A stretch of 64,000 nt of DNA from IMG/VR virus record IMGVR_UViG_3300030098_006179, positions 82,773-146,772 of that record. One strand, 5' to 3'. Positions within the stretch are counted from its first letter, which is position 1; every line of letters starts with the position of its first letter. This document shows positions 1 to 6,697 of this stretch, one piece after another. The position numbers were made by a program, and so were the translations under genes. Under the pieces are notes generated by a model, which was given only the letters and a program-made list of their open reading frames with translations, searched no databases and was not told where the DNA came from. Origin of the DNA: a virus.

Positions 1-1542
1 TATCAAAATAGATCAAGTTCAAATGCGCCCGGTACATTTACAAATCCACTTATATATACAAACACACACACATCTGCACCATACGCTGATGATTGTTCGT
101 ACACTCACGAAATTACTTCAAGACAAAAAGGAAATTCAGAATTAACCTCTGCTCCAGCTACAAATTCAACAGGAATTAATTTAACTAGCGAAACTGGAAT
201 AGTTTGGGATCCATTATTTAATGTTGAAGGAGTAGAAACTTCTATTTATATAAATTATTGCGATGATGGAACCGATTTAGACAATGATCAAAAAATGCTT
301 TTAGCAGATCAAATTTGGGGAGGGAATTATTACGAAGGAGGATTTTATATTGAAAACAGAGGATTGGCATATCATTTAGCAAACGCTGTAAAATGGAACG
401 AGTTATCTTCCATGACTCAGCCCTTTATAGGAAACTTAACAGATCCAACCCTTTATGGTTCTTATGGAAGAGATGAGGATGGAAATTATGGCCCTATACC
501 TCCATTAATGAATTTTAATGGAGGAGGAGAACAAACTTGGCAAAGTGATCCGAGTTGGAAAGATACCGAACCGTATGCTTCGTATCTCGATTGGGATACA
601 GAATATAACAATTTAGAACAATATTATTCAAACACTTCAGAATATATAGTGTGTTCTTTTGTGGATTATCCAAATAATAGCTGGGTTAAAGTTTATAAAC
701 CAGCAGAGTTATTGGTTGATAATGCGCAAAATGAAAGAATTTGCCCTGAATATAATAAGGGAGATATTATCTTAGCCACGCAAAAAGAAAGCCCAGATAT
801 CTGGGAGTTTATAGATTTAAATTCAGAAGGAAGACAGAAAATAAATTATAGTACACGAGGGACGCTAATACCATATCATGATTATTTTCCAAATCCTTAT
901 ATACCTTTTGAAACTAGCTTTTTAATTCCTTCTGGACAACAAATTCCACCTTATAGTTTTAATTGTTCTAAATATACATATAGTAATGAAATACATAGAG
1001 ACAGTGAGGGAACACAAGGAGCAAAAGGAGATCAGGGTGATAGCGCTGCAGGTTTCGAAGGTTCTAAAGGAGAGAAAGGTAGTTCTGGAGAAAAAGGGGG
1101 CGAGGGCGAACCTTTAAATGGAGACCCCGGAGACCAAGGAGAGAAAGGAGAGAAAGGTGGAGAAGGGCCAGCGGGAGAAACGGGATTAACTGGAGGTACA
1201 GGCCCGAAGGGAGAAGTCGGAAACAAGGGTCAACAAGGCTTTGATGGAGCTAAAGGAGAAAAAGGAGGTGTTGGTTCTAAAGGCGAACCTACGCCGGGAG
1301 ACGCTGGCGAATCAATAATAACCGGAAGTAGTTGGGGAACTGTAAATGGAGACCCATCTAATTATACAACCAGCACCAATGGAACTATGGAAATTCAGCT
1401 TGGAGACGCGGCACACACGGCAGGAAACGAAAGTACAACAATTCAATTTTCAAGAAAACATTTTGGAGTTTGTGTTGAAAATACTAGCGATCAACCCACA
1501 TACAAGGGAATTTATATTTACGCTTCGGATTTTATAGATTAA
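1..1542 (+). CDS. Collagen-like virion fibre protein (5' end off the window)
   Basis: The reading frame is open from base 1, so the gene starts upstream of the window; the first internal ATG at 295 is not a convincing start. The visible part is 513 residues. Roughly the first 335 residues are a non-repetitive, Tyr/Asn-rich region. Residues about 337-437 are Gly-X-Y collagen repeats with many GEKG and GPKG-type triplets, typical of trimeric triple helices in phage tail fibres and host-binding proteins. A short C-terminal domain of about 75 residues follows and may act as a trimerisation or receptor-binding head. The next plus-strand gene starts 8 nt downstream, so the two are probably co-transcribed. 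The fibre role is inferred from the repeat architecture and its plus-strand virion-like neighbour. No receptor can be predicted. Confidence 0.85.
   Translation, partial: YQNRSSSNAPGTFTNPLIYTNTHTSAPYADDCSYTHEITSRQKGNSELTSAPATNSTGINLTSETGIVWDPLFNVEGVETSIYINYCDDGTDLDNDQKMLLADQIWGGNYYEGGFYIENRGLAYHLANAVKWNELSSMTQPFIGNLTDPTLYGSYGRDEDGNYGPIPPLMNFNGGGEQTWQSDPSWKDTEPYASYLDWDTEYNNLEQYYSNTSEYIVCSFVDYPNNSWVKVYKPAELLVDNAQNERICPEYNKGDIILATQKESPDIWEFIDLNSEGRQKINYSTRGTLIPYHDYFPNPYIPFETSFLIPSGQQIPPYSFNCSKYTYSNEIHRDSEGTQGAKGDQGDSAAGFEGSKGEKGSSGEKGGEGEPLNGDPGDQGEKGEKGGEGPAGETGLTGGTGPKGEVGNKGQQGFDGAKGEKGGVGSKGEPTPGDAGESIITGSSWGTVNGDPSNYTTSTNGTMEIQLGDAAHTAGNESTTIQFSRKHFGVCVENTSDQPTYKGIYIYASDFID
1009..1312 (+). 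repeat. Collagen-like Gly-X-Y repeat region
   Basis: Inside the fibre gene, about 100 codons follow a three-residue Gly-X-Y period with few interruptions. Lysine and glutamate are common at X and Y (EKG, PKG, AKG), as in bacterial and phage collagens that stabilise the triple helix with salt bridges instead of hydroxyproline. The opposite strand is open here only because of this repetition. Confidence 0.9.
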
Positions 1543-1550
1543 TATATATT

Positions 1551-2414
1551 ATGGCCCAACATTCATACATAATATCTGACCCAAGCGAAGGAGGCACTTA
1601 CGACGCTCTTTTAACGAGTTGTACTACATGCATGGCCAATGACACTTGTCCAGATTGTTCGTTGGACGCAACAATAACAATAGATGGCGTAGATCCAGAT
1701 AGCGCTCCAACACCGGGATGGGCCTCTCAAGACATAACACAGGCAGCAACAAGAACTGCTAAAACTGATAGGTGGCCATATCAAATAATAACAAAAACAC
1801 AATCTATAAGCTGCAATTCGAATTGTGTATATTTAATAAGAATACAATACGCATTACAAACTTCTAGCGCAAGAAGGTCATTTTTTCAATGCGGACTTTC
1901 TGACATATGGCTAGTAGAAAGATGGAATAATGCAGGAGTAATTCAGGAATTATTTAATCCAGCCTCATCTTTAGTTTTTGATTATGATAACTCTCAATTA
2001 GCTGACGATTATTCTGATATTAATTCAAAGAAAGCTGCTGGTTTCGGTGGATCTGCGTCAACTTATTTTAATCCTTATGGATTAAGAGAGGCTTATGATG
2101 ATAATTTAAATGACTTTGAAAGACACTGTGGAACACTTATGTTTTTTGCTAGGGGCAACGATACAATTAAATTTAGATTAGCTCAACATACAAATATCAA
2201 TAGTAATATAGATATAAATCCAGATTCATTTAATGATTTCGGTGGAGTCACAGAAGCTCCCACTTCAGACTATTCTGACTCTCATGGAAATTATACTGCT
2301 CAAGGAGTTTTTAAAGTAAAGGCTTATATAAGGCCAATCCCCGGAGATTTAAAATTGTCTAAAAAAACTTCAAACAATTTACAAACAGTAAAATACCACC
2401 CTAAGCTTTATTAA
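1551..2414 (+). CDS. Probable virion structural protein, unknown family
   Basis: A 287-residue protein that I do not recognise. The N-terminal 45 residues hold a cysteine cluster (CTTC, then CPDC) that could bind a metal or form disulfides in a virion. The rest is rich in Asn, Ser, Asp and aromatic residues, as is common in phage fibre and baseplate proteins, with no membrane segment or signal peptide. It lies 8 nt downstream of the collagen-like fibre gene on the same strand, so a fibre-associated or adhesin role is the best guess. Its last 14 bases overlap the end of the convergent gene at 2401-3099. Confidence 0.6.
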   Translation: MAQHSYIISDPSEGGTYDALLTSCTTCMANDTCPDCSLDATITIDGVDPDSAPTPGWASQDITQAATRTAKTDRWPYQIITKTQSISCNSNCVYLIRIQYALQTSSARRSFFQCGLSDIWLVERWNNAGVIQELFNPASSLVFDYDNSQLADDYSDINSKKAAGFGGSASTYFNPYGLREAYDDNLNDFERHCGTLMFFARGNDTIKFRLAQHTNINSNIDINPDSFNDFGGVTEAPTSDYSDSHGNYTAQGVFKVKAYIRPIPGDLKLSKKTSNNLQTVKYHPKLY

Positions 2415-3099
2415 CCTTTTTCAATCTTTCAACAAGCTCAAACATTTTAAATTTAGGCAAATCAGAAACTGAAGTTAGTTTTTCTGCATCTTCATATTTT
2501 TCTTTAATGAGTTTCTTTTTGATTTGCTCAAAAGTAACACCCTTGTCTTTCATAACGTTTTCTAAAACATTATAAGGATCTGACTTGTTTTCTGATGAGG
2601 TCTCTGGAACAAATTTTGTATCTCCAAGTTCTTCCGCGCTAACAATGTTAATTTTAAGAAAGTTTCTAACGCAGCGCACAAAAGCTCTATTCTCAGCAAT
2701 TGGTCCAAGATATAGTTTTGCAAAGCTTTTTGTGTTTTCGTGAGACGCGTCACCAATAGATGAAAAAGTTACCTCTTCTCCTTCTGTTTCATAATTTGGT
2801 TTCCAAGTAATACTACAAGTAGCTATCACATAATTTGGTGAAGGAGATACCACATCGTACTTAACGTCTGTATACCCTCTAATTTGAGCTAGATCTTTGA
2901 TCCCCCCAAGAAGAATAATTAATTGGTTATCTTTAAGTTTGGTTACGTCAGTTTCGCTTGTACGGTCTTTGTTTGGAACAAGGTGTTCTGTTTTAATCAT
3001 CTTGCGCCAATCAATTAGGCCATCTTCGTTGAAAACGTAATCTATACCTTTAATAAGACCATCTGTGTCACGCGTAATTTTATTCTTTTTGGAACTCAT
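2401..3099 (-). CDS. Candidate ssDNA-annealing or recombination protein
   Basis: A 232-residue soluble protein. The central segment contains an ENRAFVRCVRNFLKI-type stretch (about residues 137-151), preceded by a beta-rich region that includes ITWKPNYETEGEEVTF. An Ala/Glu-Asn-Arg-Ala-Phe helix after a beta sheet recalls Rad52/ERF-type annealing proteins of phages, but I cannot confirm the family. A charged C-terminal region (residues about 185-232) could be a helical tail. It lies in the same minus-strand block as RecA, polymerase and helicase, which fits recombination. The ATG at 3099 sits 6 nt after a good -10 element. Function is an inference with modest support. Confidence 0.4.
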   Translation of the reverse strand: MSSKKNKITRDTDGLIKGIDYVFNEDGLIDWRKMIKTEHLVPNKDRTSETDVTKLKDNQLIILLGGIKDLAQIRGYTDVKYDVVSPSPNYVIATCSITWKPNYETEGEEVTFSSIGDASHENTKSFAKLYLGPIAENRAFVRCVRNFLKINIVSAEELGDTKFVPETSSENKSDPYNVLENVMKDKGVTFEQIKKKLIKEKYEDAEKLTSVSDLPKFKMFELVERLKKVNKA

Positions 3100-3105
3100 A
3101 ATTTA

Positions 3106-3134
3106 ATTAAAACACTAATTTGAATTAGTGTCAA
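3106..3134 (-). promoter_or_regulatory. Sigma-70-type promoter for the 2401-3099 gene
   Basis: On the minus strand TTGACA (3129-3134) is separated by 17 nt from TTTAAT (3106-3111), and the start codon of the downstream gene follows after 6 nt, so the transcript is predicted to be leaderless. The -35 hexamer lies inside the end of the upstream coding sequence. Confidence 0.65.
3112..3131. repeat. Perfect 9-bp inverted repeat in a promoter spacer
   Basis: ACACTAATT and AATTAGTGT are separated by two bases and lie between the -35 and -10 elements of the promoter at 3106-3134. The position suits a repressor operator. It also covers the stop codon of the preceding gene and could act as a transcript-end hairpin, although no T tract follows it. 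Confidence 0.55.
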
Positions 3135-4251
3135 GCATTTTTAATATGTGAAAGTTTTGAACTTCTTTCCAGAAATCTTCGTTTTGTTTTATTTGTGTTG
3201 GTTGCTGTGGATTTTCAACATCGTTTCTGTTTTCATAATCACATATACTTTTATAAACTTTAAAATTTGATAAAACTGGACCATTAGAAATGTAATATAG
3301 AGAATCTATATCTAAATCTTTTAATTCTTCTATGTCTTCTTTTTTGGGAATTTTAATATTATTTATAATATCGTTATCTAAATAATTAATCTTTTTTAAA
3401 TTTGTTTCCTCTTCGCTTAAATAAGTCATTATGTTGTATTGAATGCCCATGCTTTGAATTTCATCAATAAAATCTGGATCATCATTCTTCTCTAGAAAAA
3501 ACGCCATGTGGTGTACGTTTTGTTTAAACTGATTTAATAAATTTAAATTAATTCTTTTATTAGTTACAATAACGCATTTAAATTTAGACAATTGTTTTGC
3601 TAAATTTTGTTCATTAAAATATTTATCCATTCTTACAAGAATCACGTTTCCGCTATCGGCATCAATATCTGCTTGTTGGTCGGGGACAAACTGTATACTT
3701 TTATTTTGATAATTGTCTCCAATGAATACTGTTTCAAAATTAATTTTGAATTTTAAATTTAAAAAATTAAATATAGATTTTGAAATTTCTTCTGGTTTAA
3801 TTTTGTTTATGTCGCCACTAAAACGGTCATAGCTTGATTCTTTATTCCAATATGGATAATTATTATTGTTTTCTGTGTCTATGTAAACAATATTTTTATC
3901 ATGCATTGAAGCAATTTCTAGATCTATTCCATTCTCAGAAACGTGAAGAAGGGAATTTTTAATTATATAAGACAAAGAACTATGATCTAATGCATTTTCA
4001 AAATTAATACAATTATTAAATTTATGTTTTATATTTGAATTAAGTAAAATTATTTTAATTCCTTCTTTTTCAAGAATAGGAAAACACAAATTAATTACAT
4101 CAGCCCAGTTTCTGTAAAAGGGTAAATCTCTTCCTTCTCCCAAATATACAGTTATAAACTTATCGTAAGACATTGGATAATACTTTTCATATATCTCTGG
4201 TCTATCAATTTTTAAGCTAAGGTTATTAGCGTATGATTCAATTTCGTGCAT
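3115..4251 (-). CDS. C-terminal half of a GT9-like (heptosyltransferase-fold) protein
   Basis: A 378-residue product from the ATG at 4251, 8 nt after the stop of the upstream gene; the frame stays open to 4338 but would then overlap that gene. The segment around HVSENGIDLEIASMHD followed by NIVYIDTE looks like the GT9 donor-site region, where the family has a Gly/His/Ala-rich loop before a VALFG-like strand. The N-terminal Rossmann half expected of such an enzyme is instead at the end of the upstream gene, in a different frame. Reading TCA AAA and skipping one G joins the frames into ...NFYKISKNKFIMHEI, so this may be a split gene, a +1 frameshift or a sequence error. Probable role: sugar transfer in glycan assembly. 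Confidence 0.5.
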   Translation of the reverse strand: MHEIESYANNLSLKIDRPEIYEKYYPMSYDKFITVYLGEGRDLPFYRNWADVINLCFPILEKEGIKIILLNSNIKHKFNNCINFENALDHSSLSYIIKNSLLHVSENGIDLEIASMHDKNIVYIDTENNNNYPYWNKESSYDRFSGDINKIKPEEISKSIFNFLNLKFKINFETVFIGDNYQNKSIQFVPDQQADIDADSGNVILVRMDKYFNEQNLAKQLSKFKCVIVTNKRINLNLLNQFKQNVHHMAFFLEKNDDPDFIDEIQSMGIQYNIMTYLSEEETNLKKINYLDNDIINNIKIPKKEDIEELKDLDIDSLYYISNGPVLSNFKVYKSICDYENRNDVENPQQPTQIKQNEDFWKEVQNFHILKMLDTNSN

Positions 4252-4258
4252 GATAAAT

Positions 4259-6139
4259 TTATTCTTTTGAAATTTTGTAAAAGTTTTTATTGTCAAAGAA
4301 AGAAGAGCTATACACCACCTTGAAATAGTCCGTAGCATTAACTAAATTTTTCAACCAATTCATATCATCCATCTCGTTTGAAAATGGAATAACTTTATGA
4401 ACATTTTCATTACTGTGAAAAAGGTCTTGATTTTCGTTTTGACAGGCTACATAAACATCATGATCTTTATAATCGTCTTTTATAGACTTTAATAAACTAG
4501 TTGAAATTAATGATCCTCTACCACTCTTGGGGGCAATAAATAAAATTCTATTTTCATTTTCACTCAAAACGTCTTGCATTTTTACCGTTCTGCTCTCTGA
4601 GTTTTCTTTGATCGCAACTTGCCTAAAATAATTTTCAATACTTTTTCTGTCTGAACCTTTGGATAGCTCTGTCATCCAATATCTATGCCCTTCATCATCA
4701 TCCAGAACATTTTCTCTTTTTAGAATTTTTTCATACAAGCAGGTTATCCATTTCGCGTTATCCTCTACTTGTGGTATTTCTGCATTTGGGTCTTTTTTTA
4801 TGTTTTCAAAATTAAAATCATAATTAGTATAATCGCAAGAATCTATGAAATCTTCTAAAAATTTTCCAACTGTATTTTTTGAAAAGTTTTTAATTGTCCA
4901 TTCTCTAGCCCTTTTGCCAAGCTCTTGCTTCTCTGAATCGCTCATTTCTAAAACTTTTGATAATTGTTTTTGAATTGATTTTGGACACGTGGAAGCTTTT
5001 TTGAATTCTGTATTATGTTCTCTGTATTCAGACCATTCTAGAGGTAGTGAGCAAGCTTCTTCTTCGCACATTTCTTCTCCGCAGGAATAGTTTGTGACCA
5101 AGGTTATTAGCTCTGCAAGTTTTGCTTCTTGTATTGGAATTTCTTGACCACCGCTTGTGAATGGGTGACAATATACATCCATAACATTATATACCTCATT
5201 AAGTTCTTTTTCGGAAACGCCTAAATTGATACTAGTTGTATGAACCCCGTCCTTTTTACCACAGTTAGAACAGGGCGCGCCTTGCCCTTTAAAAACTCTT
5301 ATTGTGTAGTCTCCACAAGCGTCACATTTATGAGTTGTTAATATATCTGAATGATCAACTCCATATTCGTCTGCAAGCTTATGAATATTCCAACCTTCAG
5401 AAAAATTAGTGTGAAGTAATAATTTTAAATTTTTATTTGTTTGTTGTTTTTTTAATAAAGAAAATCCTTCAAGTAGATTGGGTACAGATTTTCTAAGTTG
5501 GTTTCTAAAAACAAAACCTATAACAAAATCGTTAGGAGTTAAGCCAGCCTTGCTTCTTAAAAGCATTCTTTGATTATGGTCAAGCTTGTAAAAAAACTTT
5601 TCATCTAATGCTCCATGTAAGGTCTTTACATTTTCTAGACCTTGTTTTTTCATATCTTTTTCTGCAAAATTACTCCATACCCAAAAGTTATCAACTTTTT
5701 TAGCAGCATTAATAGCCGTCGGTAAAATTGGAAGTGAATCAAGTGTTGTCCAAAGGGCTGATTCTATTTTGTTAAACCAAGGTCTAGGTATAGCAAAATC
5801 TATTCCCCATATATCTTGGACGGCAATATAAACATCAGGCTTAAATTCTTTTACAACCTGATCAAGAAGATGGCTTCCGTATGCTGCCATTCTAGCTACC
5901 TGTGGGTCTCTAGAAAGCTCTTCCATTTGTCTTTCGTCTGATGGTAAAGTGCCAACAGATTTCCAAGGAGTTCTTTTTAAGGCTGGATTACTTTGAGGTA
6001 TTCCACAGCAGTAATGTAGTATTTCGTATTTGTTTGTAGAATACAAATAAGATAGAACCGCTCTGGCATTTCTACCAAAGCCTGTTTTGGCCAAAGAGAA
6101 ATCGCTTTGAAACAATAATTTTTTCTTTTTTTCCGCCAT
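4259..6139 (-). CDS. GT4 glycosyltransferase with zinc ribbon, DUF4214-like and partial GT9 regions
   Basis: The ATG at 6139 overlaps the upstream stop (TAATG) and gives 626 residues; a TTG at 6145 is less likely. Residues 1-430 look like a GT-B retaining glycosyltransferase, with an N-terminal QSDFSLAKTGFGRNAR segment and a donor-site GGQEIPIQEA segment. Inserted before that site is a four-cysteine zinc-ribbon-like loop (CDAC about residue 272, CSNC about 290). Residues about 455-505 (ITCLYEKILKRE... HRYWMTEL) resemble DUF4214, a module found near glycosyltransferases. The last 100 residues (RILFIAPKSGRGSLISTSLL) look like the N-terminal Rossmann half of a GT9 enzyme, whose second half is the next gene in another frame. 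Acceptor and donor are unknown. Confidence 0.75.
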   Translation of the reverse strand: MAEKKKKLLFQSDFSLAKTGFGRNARAVLSYLYSTNKYEILHYCCGIPQSNPALKRTPWKSVGTLPSDERQMEELSRDPQVARMAAYGSHLLDQVVKEFKPDVYIAVQDIWGIDFAIPRPWFNKIESALWTTLDSLPILPTAINAAKKVDNFWVWSNFAEKDMKKQGLENVKTLHGALDEKFFYKLDHNQRMLLRSKAGLTPNDFVIGFVFRNQLRKSVPNLLEGFSLLKKQQTNKNLKLLLHTNFSEGWNIHKLADEYGVDHSDILTTHKCDACGDYTIRVFKGQGAPCSNCGKKDGVHTTSINLGVSEKELNEVYNVMDVYCHPFTSGGQEIPIQEAKLAELITLVTNYSCGEEMCEEEACSLPLEWSEYREHNTEFKKASTCPKSIQKQLSKVLEMSDSEKQELGKRAREWTIKNFSKNTVGKFLEDFIDSCDYTNYDFNFENIKKDPNAEIPQVEDNAKWITCLYEKILKRENVLDDDEGHRYWMTELSKGSDRKSIENYFRQVAIKENSESRTVKMQDVLSENENRILFIAPKSGRGSLISTSLLKSIKDDYKDHDVYVACQNENQDLFHSNENVHKVIPFSNEMDDMNWLKNLVNATDYFKVVYSSSFFDNKNFYKISKE

Positions 6140-6651
6140 TACCAACTGTCAAATGATTCAGTTTCTTTGGTTTGTGTTTCTCCATCTTCCTTGGGGGTAT
6201 AGAATGAAAATGAAGAATCTAAAGCTTTCATAAGATACTGTTTCAACAGCCTAGCTTCTCCAAAAGTAAATCCAATGATGAAAGAAGTTTTATCAGTAGA
6301 GTCCTCTTTGTTTTCTTTATTTACCGCATAAGAAAAACCCACCTGTTTTCCTTCTCTTTCATATACTCCAAATTTGATTTTAGTAATTTGGTTTTTGCTT
6401 GAGTGGTACGCGCTAAACTCTCGGTTTGATTCAATGGAATCAAGAATTCCTCCTACTTCACCGGCACTTAATTTTACAATAACGTTCTTGTCTGGAATTT
6501 TTTTATTTTTGACAAATGAACCCTGTCGCTTGGAAGAGTCCCAAGATGCCTGTTTGATCATTGATGAGAAGAAGGCCTTCTCGTTTGTGTTGTACCAAAA
6601 AGAACAGGCTGTTCCGGTTACTTTTGCATTTGGTTTATAAAAATGTATCAT
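6139..6651 (-). CDS. Candidate single-stranded DNA-binding protein
   Basis: A 170-residue protein with a beta-rich N-terminal body and an acidic C-terminal tail ending in FDSW, the charge pattern of many phage and bacterial SSBs whose tail recruits partners. The N-terminal MIHFYKPNAKVTGTACSFW and the GGILDSIE / YHSSKNQIT segments recall small phage proteins described as PC4- or Whirly-like ssDNA binders. That assignment is from memory of sequence style, not a search. It is next to the polymerase gene and has its own promoter and an AGGA ribosome-binding site 8 nt before ATG. Its stop overlaps the start of the glycosyltransferase downstream. Confidence 0.5.
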   Translation of the reverse strand: MIHFYKPNAKVTGTACSFWYNTNEKAFFSSMIKQASWDSSKRQGSFVKNKKIPDKNVIVKLSAGEVGGILDSIESNREFSAYHSSKNQITKIKFGVYEREGKQVGFSYAVNKENKEDSTDKTSFIIGFTFGEARLLKQYLMKALDSSFSFYTPKEDGETQTKETESFDSW

Positions 6652-6668
6652 ATCTTTTTCCTTGTATT

Positions 6669-6697
6669 ATATTAAGTTTTTTTTGGGTGATTGTCAA
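6669..6697 (-). promoter_or_regulatory. Sigma-70-type promoter for the SSB-like gene
   Basis: Minus strand: TTGACA (6692-6697), 17-nt spacer with an A8 run, TAATAT (6669-6674). The -35 overlaps the 3' end of the polymerase gene. Unlike several other promoters in the window, this one leaves a short leader carrying an AAGGA ribosome-binding site before the ATG at 6651. Confidence 0.65.

Noticed and set aside
1032-1226. Proline-rich minus-strand frame opposite the collagen repeats
   Set aside because: It is the mirror of the Gly-X-Y codons (GGA read as TCC) and has no start signal or neighbour context.
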